This document shows, piece after piece, positions 52,891-61,572 of a stretch of 64,000 nucleotides of DNA; position 1 is the stretch's first letter; each line of letters opens with the position of its first letter. The notes beneath the pieces were generated by a model. The model was not told the DNA's origin. It saw only the letters and a list, made by a program, of their open reading frames with translations, and did not search any database. Location: positions 50,893 through 114,892 of the forward strand of contig CAYYTT010000002.1 in the NCBI GenBank assembly GCA_964474635.1. Direction: 5' to 3'. Made by a program: the position numbers and the translations under genes. This DNA comes from CAYUYV01 sp964474635 (GTDB lineage: Bacteria; Pseudomonadota; Alphaproteobacteria; JAJFIK01).

Positions 52891-53451
52891 TCACGAGACT
52901 GCTTCCCGAAGAGAACCGCCGCCGAACACGGGGTGGGCCGCCGCCCCGGTGTTTCGAACATCCACGCCATCCCGAACCATATACGGATTTGTTAAAGGGT
53001 GACATACACCAATAATATGTTGGTCGGTGACTTGGAGGAAAGATAGACCCCTGCTTTGTGCCTCGGCAAGTGTTCTCTCTCTATTCACAGGCAATGCGAG
53101 AGAAAGATACAGAACCGTGTCGGGTCTGCTCTGGCACAATCTTTCCGTGAACGGGCGGCTGGCGAAGGGCGTGTCGCCCACGGTCACGAACGTCATATCC
53201 GTGGGCGCCGGGGCGAGGCCCTCGATCGGATGCCACGACGCATCCTCCGGATCGAAGAGGCTTTCCGGCGGACGGCGCAGGACGTGGCAGACCGGCCAGC
53301 CATTTTCGCGGGCAAAGCCGACGATGGCATGGGCCATGGCGAGGCCCGTCGGGTCGCGCTCCTCCAGGAAACGGTTTTGGAACGCATCGAGCACGACGAG
53401 GGCCTGGCTTGCCCGCGTGCCCCGGGCAAGGGATGTCAGGGGAAAACCCAT
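52891..53451 (-). CDS. Degenerate isochorismatase-like protein
   Basis: 186 residues. The first strand QALVVLDAFQNRF keeps the Asp of cysteine hydrolases (D22). The later pattern (GWPVCHVLRR; DTVLYLSLALPVNRERTLAEAQSRG) follows the isochorismatase fold, but LALPVNRE stands where the catalytic GxxTxxCV segment should be, and no clear Lys is found. Probably not a hydrolase. It follows the GNAT gene by 12 bp, so the two are co-expressed. Confidence 0.55.
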   Translation of the reverse strand: MGFPLTSLARGTRASQALVVLDAFQNRFLEERDPTGLAMAHAIVGFARENGWPVCHVLRRPPESLFDPEDASWHPIEGLAPAPTDMTFVTVGDTPFASRPFTERLCQSRPDTVLYLSLALPVNRERTLAEAQSRGLSFLQVTDQHIIGVCHPLTNPYMVRDGVDVRNTGAAAHPVFGGGSLREAVS

Positions 53452-53463
53452 TTTCTGCCCCCG

Positions 53464-54171
53464 TTACACGAAGTTTGGATTGGTGGCTTCGCGCGCGGCC
53501 GAGAACTCCAGCACGCCCATCTCGTCCCACCGTCCCTCTGGCCGGATCAGCATCATGGGATCGGAGTCGAGGGTTACGGCCTGGGGATGCTCGCTCAGTT
53601 CACAGACGATTTCGGTATATTCGTGGTCGGAAAACACGAACCGGTCCCGGTTTTCCATCTCACGGAACCCGTAAGACCGCCAAAAGCGCAAAAGACGGAC
53701 CTGGGCATGGCCATAGACCATGCGGTAGCCCTTGCGTCGGCAGATATCGAGGGCGAAGTGCACCATTTTCTTGGTGATGTCCGACTGGCGGAACTCCTTG
53801 CGCAGCGCGACCCGCTCCAGCTTGGCGAAGCCGGCGAAAAAGCGCAGTCGTAATGTGCCCACGGGCTCTGAACCCAGGGTCGCCAGGACATGCATGCCGA
53901 CAAAATCATTGCCGTCGAACTCTTCCTCGAAGGGGCATTCCTGGTCAGCCATATAGACGAGCGAGCGGACGGTCACAACTTTCATCATATGCTCCATATT
54001 GGAGACGACTTCGAGGTGCAATGTCGGAGCGTTGGTCAGGCTGTTCGAGGCTGTCCGCGTGCTTCCGATGGACTTGGACGCGCGGCGCTTGCGCGCTTTG
54101 GGCAAGCTCGTGGTGGCGGGCGTCGTTTTGGCGGTCGTGACAGCCTTGGCGTTTGCTGCGGATGCGGTCAT
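53464..54171 (-). CDS. GNAT-family acyltransferase
   Basis: 235 residues. A disordered Lys/Thr/Ala-rich N-terminus (1-50) is followed by a GNAT domain: VRSLVYMADQECPFEEEFDGNDF, GSEPVGTLRLRFFAGFAKLERVAL, KEFRQSDITKKMVHFALDICRRKGY with the acyl-CoA-binding region, and FWRSYGFREM. Motif CPFEEEFDGND recalls FeeM/autoinducer-synthase-like GNATs, but that is not enough to call a signal synthase. It is second in a leftward operon opposite a LysR gene. Confidence 0.75.
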   Translation of the reverse strand: MTASAANAKAVTTAKTTPATTSLPKARKRRASKSIGSTRTASNSLTNAPTLHLEVVSNMEHMMKVVTVRSLVYMADQECPFEEEFDGNDFVGMHVLATLGSEPVGTLRLRFFAGFAKLERVALRKEFRQSDITKKMVHFALDICRRKGYRMVYGHAQVRLLRFWRSYGFREMENRDRFVFSDHEYTEIVCELSEHPQAVTLDSDPMMLIRPEGRWDEMGVLEFSAAREATNPNFV

Positions 54172-54222
54172 GGAACGGCTCCCTTCAATGGTTAAGCGAC
54201 TGGTGGGGTGGGGGGCGAACGG

Positions 54223-54855
54223 TCAGTGTGCGATCTGCATGGTGGCGCGCTCCCGTGCCAGGGGTGGGCGCATCCAGAAGCGCTGCGGCGCGCCGGGGCG
54301 CAGGGCCGCGAGCGGCGTGTATCCATGCTGTCGCATCAGGGTTTGCCCGCGCGGGGTGGCGGGGCGAGCGAAATGGGGCAGATCGCCGAAAACGTCTCTC
54401 TCAAGATGGCGGGCCAAGCCCCAGATGTCCCGGCGGCTGAGCCGGTCCGAGCCGCCCACGCCCCAGACATAAACGCCTTTGGTCTGTTTCGTCAGGGCGC
54501 TGACCCAGTTGTATTTCACATCAATTGGATCGAAATGATCCGCCCACAGGGCCTCGATCCCCGCATCCGTCAGGGGAAGGAGCGCCAGAAAGGCCTTTAC
54601 GGCCTGTGCCGCGTCGTCACCGGAGCCTTGAAGATCCTCGGGGCGCTCAGGGCGTCGCACGACGAAGACCGTGTCTTCGTTGTGTGCCTGCATGGCTGCA
54701 AGCATGGACGGTGACGCAATACCGTCTCCAAGTAGCTGCATTGCGAGGTTATGCACGTGGGACACATCCTGCGGGCTCGCCCGCTCGGCGCCGAGCGCCG
54801 CAAGTCGTTCTGCAGGCAAGTAAAATCCAGTGTCTCTAGTCACCGCCCCGTGCAT
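54223..54855 (-). CDS. Putative GNAT-like protein, first gene of the LysR-divergent operon
   Basis: 210 residues. N-terminal helices (SPQDVSHVHNLAMQLLGDG) precede a mixed alpha/beta region with DTVFVVRRPERPED, KGVYVWGVGGSDRL and a C-terminal FARPATPRGQTLMRQHGYTPL. Strand order and the final HGY resemble a GNAT domain, but no clear acyl-CoA loop is seen, so the family is tentative. It lies 51 bp before the GNAT gene in the same direction and diverges from lysR across about 110 bp, suggesting control by that regulator. Confidence 0.55.
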   Translation of the reverse strand: MHGAVTRDTGFYLPAERLAALGAERASPQDVSHVHNLAMQLLGDGIASPSMLAAMQAHNEDTVFVVRRPERPEDLQGSGDDAAQAVKAFLALLPLTDAGIEALWADHFDPIDVKYNWVSALTKQTKGVYVWGVGGSDRLSRRDIWGLARHLERDVFGDLPHFARPATPRGQTLMRQHGYTPLAALRPGAPQRFWMRPPLARERATMQIAH

Positions 54856-54879
54856 TTCCTAAACTCTCGCTGGTCAACG

Positions 54880-54896
54880 GCACGCCCGATGCGTGC
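54880..54896. promoter_or_regulatory. Inverted repeat between lysR and the GNAT operon
   Basis: GCACGC-CCGAT-GCGTGC, a perfect 6-bp palindrome with a 5-base spacer in the divergent gap. Its size and place suit an operator, most simply for the adjacent LysR regulator, though a T-N11-A core is not obvious. Confidence 0.45.
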
Positions 54897-54965
54897 ATTT
54901 TCGAAACACTGGGGCGAGTCGTGCCCGATCACATCACCCGGCAGTGCAAGGGGGGGTATGCGGAA

Positions 54966-55988
54966 ATGGGCAGAGGACAAAGCGATACGGAGATCCGGGC
55001 GGGTCGGCTGTCCCTGCCGGAGACATTCGATCAGCAGGCCAACCTTCCGGCGCTGCCGGATACGCCCGGTCCCAACTGGGACGACTTGCGCATCTTCTTC
55101 GCCGTGTGCCATAGCGGCTCGTTCTCAAAGGCGGCCGAGGCACTCGGGCTGACACAGCCCACGGTAAGCCGGCGCATCGACGGGCTTGAGCGCATGCTGG
55201 GCACGCAGCTTCTTGTGCGCTCTCCCATCGGTGTGACGCCTACGGATTATGGCCGTCTGGTGCTTGAACACGCACAGATGATGCAGACATCCGTGAAGGA
55301 ATTGACCCGCAAGGTCCGGCGCAGCGATGAGGCAATCGAGGGGTCGGTGCGCCTTGGCGTGCCTGACGGTCTTCTGACGTTCTGGTTGATGCCGCGGCTG
55401 TGCGCCTTTCACCGGGCCTATCCGACCCTGACGCTGGAGTTCATCTGCGGTCTCGACGATGTCGATGTCGGCGAATCTCCGGCGCATATGTCCATTCAGT
55501 TTTCCGACCGCGTGCCACCGAATTTCACGGCGTTGCCCTTGGGCGCGATGCACCATCTGCCCTACGCATCGCGTGAATATATCAGTGTTTTCGGCAAGCC
55601 CGCGACGGTGAGCGATCTTGTTCAGCATCGCTATGTTTACCACACCTCACAAAAGCATCAGACGGATCGTTGGGATAAGGAAGTTCTGGCGATCAGCCAA
55701 CTGATGCCCATCGCCGCCGTCACCAATTCAAGCGGGGCCCTTGTTGAGGCCGTACGGGCGGGCGTTGGGATCGGCATGCTGCCGTCCTACTTCTCAACCT
55801 TCAATGATCCCAGCCTCGTGCTGCTCGATTTCGAGTACAAAGCACAGGCCCATTTCTGGCTCGTTTATGAACGGCGCCTCGATCAGTTGGCCCGCATTCG
55901 TGCCGTGATCGAATGGATCAGCGACATGGTCGATAAGCATCGGATGCCCTGGTTCGCCGAGGCCTTTATTCATCCCCGCGACTTTTAA
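54966..55988 (+). CDS. LysR-family transcription regulator
   Basis: 340 residues from the ATG at 54966; a GTG at 54921 would add 15. After a 35-residue leader comes the winged helix (NWDDLRIFFAVCHSGSFSKAAEALG then LTQPTVSRRIDGLERML). A periplasmic-binding-like effector domain follows (about 120-325). It is transcribed away from the two-GNAT operon, the usual LysR arrangement, so it probably controls that operon. The ligand is unknown. Confidence 0.9.
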   Translation: MGRGQSDTEIRAGRLSLPETFDQQANLPALPDTPGPNWDDLRIFFAVCHSGSFSKAAEALGLTQPTVSRRIDGLERMLGTQLLVRSPIGVTPTDYGRLVLEHAQMMQTSVKELTRKVRRSDEAIEGSVRLGVPDGLLTFWLMPRLCAFHRAYPTLTLEFICGLDDVDVGESPAHMSIQFSDRVPPNFTALPLGAMHHLPYASREYISVFGKPATVSDLVQHRYVYHTSQKHQTDRWDKEVLAISQLMPIAAVTNSSGALVEAVRAGVGIGMLPSYFSTFNDPSLVLLDFEYKAQAHFWLVYERRLDQLARIRAVIEWISDMVDKHRMPWFAEAFIHPRDF

Positions 55989-56524
55989 GGTGCCGCCGCC
56001 GAAATCCAGCACCGCAAGCCCAAGCCATGTGTTCCGACCACGGCTCTTTCCATGGAATTTCCAAGACGCGCCCCCCAAGCTCGGCGTCCCTGTTGAAGCC
56101 GTGACGAGACTCAGAGCCGATAGATTTGAGCCGGATCAAGGGGACAGGACACGCCAGACGACGGCGCTACAGGGCTGGGTTGCGGTTTGAAAAATGCCCT
56201 TCACCCGTGTGTGAACCGGTTCAATGTCTTTTGGGGAACGGTGCGCAAGACTGTGCAAAAAATGGGTCGACGTGCTTGGGATATCCACACTTCTTGCTAA
56301 CAGAGGTTGTTTTGTGCAGTCTGGAGATGTGAATTTCTAGCAAAAGTGGAAGGGCAGGAAGGCTGTTCTCGTGGTGTAAGGATGAACACGGGATATTCAT
56401 TTGCAGCACAACGTGCTTATCCCCATATCCAGATATTTGCGGCCTTCTCACGATTTCAGTTCTCTGAAATGTGTTTTTCTTGTGGATAGCTCTGTGGATA
56501 AGTCTGGGGAGAGGGGAAACCCGC
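55989..56524. other. Gene-free AT-richer region with DnaA boxes, candidate replication origin
   Basis: 536 bp without a convincing ORF; AT-richer than its surroundings in the second half. Boxes against TTATCCACA: a perfect one at 56493-56501 (minus), and one-mismatch boxes at 56481-56489 (minus), 56281-56289 (ATATCCACA, plus) and 56417-56425 (TTATCCCCA, plus). This could be a chromosomal or plasmid origin, or a DnaA-regulated promoter of the XRE gene. No dnaA, hemE, parAB or repABC gene adjoins it. Confidence 0.5.
56481..56501 (-). promoter_or_regulatory. Pair of DnaA boxes 12 bp apart
   Basis: On the minus strand TTATCCACA (perfect), then GAG, then CTATCCACA (one mismatch). This direct 12-bp phasing is the arrangement seen in many bacterial origins. 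It ends 23 bp before the XRE start codon. Confidence 0.7.
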
Positions 56525-56914
56525 ATGGCTGAGCCGTTCATGCGGCTGGGCCTCGTTTTCGGGGCAAAGCTGAAATATCTGCGCAAGGCGAAGGGGTGGA
56601 GTGCGCAGAGCGTCGCCGCCCGCCTGGGTTTGAGCGTGTCGGATTTGACCGCGATTGAGGACGGCTCGGCGCTCGCGTCGGCCAATACGCTCTATCGTGC
56701 CGCGACACTGTTTTCCTGCCAGCTCAGCGATCTGTTCCACTGGCCGCCCGGCGCCCCGGGGGAACCGGCCGGGCCCTCGCCTGGGACAGGCAACACCAGC
56801 GATCTGGCCCAGGATGGCCTGACGCTCTTACGAGATTTTCTCACTATTTCCGATCCGGCGGTGCGCGGTGAACTGATGCGGATCACCCGCTTCCTCGCCG
56901 GAGGTCAGCCCTGA
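56525..56914 (+). CDS. XRE-family helix-turn-helix protein
   Basis: 129 residues from the ATG at 56525, with GGAGAGGGG upstream. Xre-type HTH at about 10-65: LGAKLKYLRKAKGWSAQSVAARLGLSVSDLTAIEDG (quoted in parts LKYLRKAKGW, SAQSVAARLG, LSVSDLTAIEDG), then LYRAATLFSCQLSDLF. The C-terminal half is a Pro/Gly linker and a short helix. It lies directly beside the DnaA-box region and may act on it or be regulated by it. Confidence 0.82.
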   Translation: MAEPFMRLGLVFGAKLKYLRKAKGWSAQSVAARLGLSVSDLTAIEDGSALASANTLYRAATLFSCQLSDLFHWPPGAPGEPAGPSPGTGNTSDLAQDGLTLLRDFLTISDPAVRGELMRITRFLAGGQP

Positions 56915-56979
56915 AGGCCCACAAGGCTTTTGCTCCCAAGCAGCTTTCGCCCGCACGGGGAGGGGGGAGGGGGCAAACC

Positions 56980-57783
56980 TCATCCCCGCGGCAGGGCCGT
57001 CAGAGGCCCGTGCAACCAGACAATCCAGAATCCGAGCGCCAGAAAGGGACCAAAGGGCAGCGCCGTGGTCCGATCCACCGCATGGCCGGCCAGCCGGGCT
57101 GCTCCGGCGGCGATGAGCCCGGCGAGCGCCGCAATCAAAATGACCGAAGGCAGAGCCAGCGGGCCAAGCCAGGCCCCCGCGCCGGCCAGCAGCTTGGCAT
57201 CGCCAAGGCCCAACCCGTCCTGCCCGCGCCACAGCCGGTAGCCCTCATTCAGGGCCCAAAACAGGCCAAAACCGGCCGCTGCCGTCATGGCATGGGGGCC
57301 AAGCTGCGCCGGGGCCAGCACCGCCGTGACGCCAAGTCCCGCCAGGATCAGCGGCAGGGTCAGGGTATCGGGCAGCAAAAACGTCCGCACGTCGATCAGC
57401 GATAGGATCAAAAGCACAAGACCCAGCCCCACGGTGGCAAGCATGGCAAGACGCGGAGCCTCGGCCCCCAGGGCAAGCCCGGCCCACAGGGCAAGGCCCA
57501 GGGCCAGGACCTCGATGGCCGGCAGGGTCCATGGAATGCCCGCATCGCAGCTCCGGCAACGCCCGCGCAACAGCGCATAGCTCACCAGGGGCACAAGCTC
57601 GGCCGGCGCGAGCACCTTTTGGCACCCGGCACACTGCGAGCGTGCCAGCAGGAAAGGACGGCCATCGGATACCCGTTCGGCCACCAGGGCGGCGAAGCTG
57701 CCCAGGAAAGGCGCGAAGACGAGGAGCGTGAAGGCGAGTGTTCCGCCCGCAGGCCCATGTGCCCATGCCAAAAGCATGTCCAT
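56980..57783 (-). CDS. Prepilin peptidase (A24), type IV leader peptidase
   Basis: 267 residues from ATG 57781-57783. It has an N-terminal membrane segment, a zinc-type cytoplasmic domain with two CxxC pairs (CAGC and CRSC), and about six further membrane segments. The catalytic aspartates are in LIDVRTFLLPD and in the GxGD motif of GLGDAKLLAG. It cleaves, and may methylate, type IV prepilins or pseudopilins. No pilin or secretion genes are nearby. Confidence 0.92.
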   Translation of the reverse strand: MDMLLAWAHGPAGGTLAFTLLVFAPFLGSFAALVAERVSDGRPFLLARSQCAGCQKVLAPAELVPLVSYALLRGRCRSCDAGIPWTLPAIEVLALGLALWAGLALGAEAPRLAMLATVGLGLVLLILSLIDVRTFLLPDTLTLPLILAGLGVTAVLAPAQLGPHAMTAAAGFGLFWALNEGYRLWRGQDGLGLGDAKLLAGAGAWLGPLALPSVILIAALAGLIAAGAARLAGHAVDRTTALPFGPFLALGFWIVWLHGPLTALPRG

Positions 57784-57931
57784 CCACGCTGTCTCCTCAC
57801 CTCGCGTCCTTGCGCGCAAACCCGGCTTTACAGGCCCTTAAGAGCTTTGACCCAAATCTTGACGGGCACATCCGGCACCGCCGTTCCGAGTGCGTTGTCC
57901 CCCCGATCCATCCGCCACACAAGGGTCCCCC

Positions 57932-59254
57932 ATGAGCACCGCCGCCTTGCGCTCCGACATCGATGATGAGGCCGCCATCGCCGCCGATCCCAGTGCCACA
58001 CGCCCGGGCCAGGACCCGGTGCCCTGGGACCGCCTGTTTGAGGCGGCCGACAAGGCGCTCATCGAGCCGGCCTTGACAGGGGAAAGCGCTTTTCGGGCCT
58101 TTGAGGGCCAACGCCGAGACCTGATGGAACGCCGGCTTGGCCTGCCCACCCGATTGATGCGGGGCCTGCGCCTTGCCGCCCTTGGCGGTCCGTCGCTGCC
58201 CTCGGCGCTCGCCTGTGCCCGGTGGGGCGCGCGGGTCACCCTGTTGGGCTTTGACGGGGTGCAGCAGTCCGTGACGCCGAGCGCCGCCTTCCGCCAATTC
58301 GGCCTTGAGGAGGTGTTTGACGGGCTGATGACGGGTCTGGCCACCAATACGAACGGGTATGACTGGGTCCTGGCGGAGCGCTGCGCCATGGCGGGCCCGG
58401 ATATGGAGCCGGCCCTTGGCACCCTGAGGGACCTCACGGCCCGCGATGGCTTTGTGCAGATGTCCTATTTTGCGCGCCGGGGCGCCTTTGTCGAAACCAT
58501 GATCCGCGCGCTTGTCGCCGGGATCGCCTCGCGCAGCGGGCGGCCCCTGCCGGAGACGGCGCGCACTCTTATGATGGCGAAATGGGATGGTCAGGGCTCC
58601 GGACGGCATTTCATGGCGTGGGTGACCGGTCATCTGCTGGACCCGTCCGCGCGGCTTGGCCGCCTGATCGATCCGGGCGAGGTCACGCGCAAGGCGGCTG
58701 ACGTCGGTCTCGCCATTCGGGCCAGCGCGCCGTCCTATCATCCGCCCTTCGAGGCTCTGCCAGGGGCGGGCGGCAATGAGGTCGCCCGGCGCGATGGGCA
58801 TCTGGCCCGTGCCGCGCTCGCCCATGCCACCGGCGCGCCGGTCTATTACACGGGGCACCTGAGCGGCGCGGCGGAGATCGGAGCCCTGATCGACGCGGCC
58901 ATGGGCGCCGCCGACGACTGCTGCGAACTGCCCGAGGACAACCGGTTTCAGGCCGCCGCTGCGGCGCTGCGCGCACTGGGGGCCTTAACGGCCAGCCGCA
59001 GCATGTGGCTGGGCAACCCGAAGGAACAGGGCGTCTTGTCCCTCATCACCGGGCTGGCGAGCGCCTGCGACGATCTTGCCGAGGGCCAGATCGACCGTGT
59101 GCAGCGGTTCTGTACCCAGGATCAGGCCTTCCTGCGCCTGTGGGGCATGCCTGTGCACCATGCCGTCTTCGCGCGGGACGATCGCCTGCTCGACCGGATG
59201 CCCATGCCGGAGTACCCGGAAGACAAAACGCCGGGCCGTCCGCGTCCAGAGTGA
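57932..59254 (+). CDS. Unrecognised 440-residue soluble protein
   Basis: 440 residues from the ATG at 57932 (AAGGGT upstream). Soluble, Ala-rich, mostly helical, no signal peptide. Recurrent features: LPTRLMRGLRLAALGGPSLP, GARVTLLGFDGVQQS, AKWDGQGSGRHFMAWVTGH, and a Cys pair in DDCCELPEDNRF. I compared it mentally with citrate synthases, GTs and capsid proteins and found no match. It diverges from the prepilin peptidase and ends at a strong terminator, so it forms a single-gene unit. Confidence 0.7.
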   Translation: MSTAALRSDIDDEAAIAADPSATRPGQDPVPWDRLFEAADKALIEPALTGESAFRAFEGQRRDLMERRLGLPTRLMRGLRLAALGGPSLPSALACARWGARVTLLGFDGVQQSVTPSAAFRQFGLEEVFDGLMTGLATNTNGYDWVLAERCAMAGPDMEPALGTLRDLTARDGFVQMSYFARRGAFVETMIRALVAGIASRSGRPLPETARTLMMAKWDGQGSGRHFMAWVTGHLLDPSARLGRLIDPGEVTRKAADVGLAIRASAPSYHPPFEALPGAGGNEVARRDGHLARAALAHATGAPVYYTGHLSGAAEIGALIDAAMGAADDCCELPEDNRFQAAAAALRALGALTASRSMWLGNPKEQGVLSLITGLASACDDLAEGQIDRVQRFCTQDQAFLRLWGMPVHHAVFARDDRLLDRMPMPEYPEDKTPGRPRPE

Positions 59255-59312
59255 TCAGCAATCCTGGTGCAGATAAAGAAAAATATGGTGCGGCGGGGCC
59301 GGCGCGGCCTTG

Positions 59313-59348
59313 AGCGCGGTGCGGATTTATCGCCCCGCGCTTTTTTTT
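59313..59348 (+). terminator. Rho-independent terminator
   Basis: AGCGCGG pairs with CCGCGCT around a 15-base loop, followed by eight T residues. It lies 59 bp after the stop of the 440-residue gene. Confidence 0.88.
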
Positions 59349-59371
59349 AAGTTATGGGCGGCGATGCCCGA

Positions 59372-60628
59372 TCAGGGGCCGTCGTTCGAAAAACCCGGCG
59401 GGACGTAGCGGGTCTCGATCCGGTCGGTTTGCTCCGCGTCGTTGCCATCACCATACGGCGCCCCCATGTCGGGCGTCTCCCGCGGGGCCCATTCGGCCGG
59501 CTGCGGCGCGGCTTCCAGGCGCGGGCCTTCATAGGTGTTGGCGGCCGCTTCCAGGGCATCGATCCGTTCGCTGACTTCGGCGGGCACCTCAAGGCCCGCG
59601 TGGCCCATGATGGTCTGCCAGCGATAGGCCCAGTCATGGCGGCGCAGGGCCTGGACGGGCCCGGTGCGGCGGATCAGGGCTTCGCGCGCGGGATCGGATT
59701 CAATGGCTTGGAAGGCGCCCGTCACGTCCTCGGCGTCGAGCCCCAGATCCACAATGGCATCGTCCCAGTCGAACACGTCCGACCGGTCGGACGTCTTGGC
59801 CACGTCGCCAAGGATCACCGCCCCAGCCGCCGCGGCCTCGAACAGGCGCGGGCTCAAATCGCCGCCGCTTGCCTCGGGGCCTTCCGGGCGGGCGCCATCG
59901 GCGATCACATAGCGGCTGCGCTTCATCAGCTCAGAGAGCATGTGACGGGCGCCGTCCACATTGTCCGTGGTCGCCGCCTGGCCGAGATCGGCGTAGTAGA
60001 ACAGGCCTTTTTCCTCGGCGGTAGAGAGCAGCGCGGCGTGAGTCTTTCCGGCCGTGCGATCAAGGTTCAGCACATCGATGCTTCGAACCGGGCCATTGGG
60101 CCCGGGCGCAAACCGAAGGGCGTCGATGCCGTAGGGCAGGTAATGCACCGGACGTCCGGTCAACTCGGCGAGGCCGCCAACGCCCTGGCGAGTGCTGACA
60201 TAGAGCGTGTCGAACTGCTTCAGGATGTCGAGCAGGTGGCGGTCGGCGCGCATGCGGTGCCCCCAGACTTCAGGCACATAGGCCGCCGTCTTCAGGCAGT
60301 TTTCCTTAATGCGGGCGAGGTCCCGCAAGGCGAAGATGGTCGCCACCGTGGGAAGCACGGCCAGGAAGAGGTCGTATTCCTTTTTGGGACGCCACGCCGC
60401 CGGCTTTGGCGGGGTGAGCACATTGGCGATGCGCGGCACGCGGGTGACCGTGTGGAGCATGGAATTCACGGTCCGGCGCAGGGGAATGGTGGGGCTGGGC
60501 GGGGCAAGAATGTCCGTTTCGCCCCAGCCGCCAATCAGGTTCTCGAATTCGTACAAGTGGGCAAAGCCCACCCGTGGGGCCGCGGCCCGCTGGGAGAGGA
60601 TCAGAACCCGCGGTTGCTGTGGTGCCAT
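59372..60628 (-). CDS. Glycosyltransferase (GT4-like, Glyco_trans_1_2)
   Basis: 418 residues from ATG 60626-60628 (GGGAGCG upstream). N-terminal Rossmann-like start PRVLILSQRAAAPRVGFAHLYEF. The second domain holds PVHYLPYGIDALRFAP, then a C-terminal LSPRLFEAAAAGAVILGDV, the Glu-containing nucleotide-sugar motif of the CgeB/GT4 group. It probably adds sugar to a surface glycan or glycolipid; flagellin glycosylation is conceivable given the window but unsupported. A Pro/Asp-rich tail of about 50 residues follows. Confidence 0.8.
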   Translation of the reverse strand: MAPQQPRVLILSQRAAAPRVGFAHLYEFENLIGGWGETDILAPPSPTIPLRRTVNSMLHTVTRVPRIANVLTPPKPAAWRPKKEYDLFLAVLPTVATIFALRDLARIKENCLKTAAYVPEVWGHRMRADRHLLDILKQFDTLYVSTRQGVGGLAELTGRPVHYLPYGIDALRFAPGPNGPVRSIDVLNLDRTAGKTHAALLSTAEEKGLFYYADLGQAATTDNVDGARHMLSELMKRSRYVIADGARPEGPEASGGDLSPRLFEAAAAGAVILGDVAKTSDRSDVFDWDDAIVDLGLDAEDVTGAFQAIESDPAREALIRRTGPVQALRRHDWAYRWQTIMGHAGLEVPAEVSERIDALEAAANTYEGPRLEAAPQPAEWAPRETPDMGAPYGDGNDAEQTDRIETRYVPPGFSNDGP

Positions 60629-60861
60629 GGAACGCTCCCGATTCTGGGCGGCGCGGCCGAAAAAAAGCGGCCCGCACGCGCAAAATGACTGTGATGTGCC
60701 CGATCGATAGAGATGGTTGGCTGCGGCACAGACTGATGTGCCGTTGGGGCGCACCTTGCCGCAAACCGGACTCCGCAAGCAAGAACCGCCTCCGCGGCGG
60801 CACGCTATGGGGTGCACAAGGCCCCGTATGGTGGGGCCAGTGTTGTGCGGCCGGGAGCCAG

Positions 60862-61572
60862 TTAGCCGATGGAGCTTTGGGACTTTTGGTGCGGGGCGAT
60901 GGGGGGCGGTGCATCCTGGGACACCACAAGCCGCAAATGCTTGCGCTGTCGCACGACGGGCAGGTCTTCGCTGGCCGTTCGCCAACCCGGGGGGGCGGCA
61001 ATCGGGGGCTCGCCAGCCTCAACCCCGTTCGCCAAAGGTGCGGTCCCAACAGCCGCGTTGAGATGGGTCTCGCCCGGCGTGGCCAGGAGGCGGGTGCCCT
61101 CCAGGAATTGATGCACCAAGGGGCGTTGCCCTAGCCAACTCGTGCTCTGGGTGGCGAAAGCGCAGCCCAGCAGACGGGTCATTGTGCCCGGACCCTCGCC
61201 ATCGCTGAGCGGCAGAAGCAGCATTTCGCCCGAAACGGTGCGCCGGTCGATGGTCTCGGCCCGAAACACAGCAAGCCCAGGGGCCGGCGTTTCAAGGACG
61301 CGGTCGATGAAATGGCGCAAAGTCGGCCGGTCGGGGGCCGACCAGAGGGCGTCCAGATTGTGATCGCGCAGTTCCCGGCCATAGCGCTCGCACAGGCCCG
61401 TACCGGCAAGGCGGAACACCGTCAGCCCAGGCCCCATGCGCTCGGCCAGAAAGACAAAAGGCAACAAACCTTTCAGGTCCCGGGGCGAGACATCACGGCG
61501 GTGAGGGGCGGGCCGCCCGTCTCTCAGGGATGTCCAGTAATCGAACACCCGTTTTGTCTTCACATTGCGCAT
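60862..61572 (-). CDS. PAS_5-type (PF07310) protein
   Basis: 236 residues from ATG 61570-61572. The pattern FDYWTSLRDGRPAPHRRDVSPRDLKGLLP, FRLAGTGLCERYGRELRDHNL and a later EMLLLPLSDGEG is that of the alphaproteobacterial PAS_5 family. No output domain is attached, so it may be a cofactor or partner-binding sensor. It precedes the glycosyltransferase by 233 bp, a gap in which I see no clear element. Confidence 0.78.
   Translation of the reverse strand: MRNVKTKRVFDYWTSLRDGRPAPHRRDVSPRDLKGLLPFVFLAERMGPGLTVFRLAGTGLCERYGRELRDHNLDALWSAPDRPTLRHFIDRVLETPAPGLAVFRAETIDRRTVSGEMLLLPLSDGEGPGTMTRLLGCAFATQSTSWLGQRPLVHQFLEGTRLLATPGETHLNAAVGTAPLANGVEAGEPPIAAPPGWRTASEDLPVVRQRKHLRLVVSQDAPPPIAPHQKSQSSIG

Noticed and set aside
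53464..54171. LuxI-type acyl-homoserine lactone synthase
   Set aside because: The CPFEEEFDGND segment is only loosely similar, key LuxI residues could not be placed, and no LuxR gene adjoins; called as a GNAT only.
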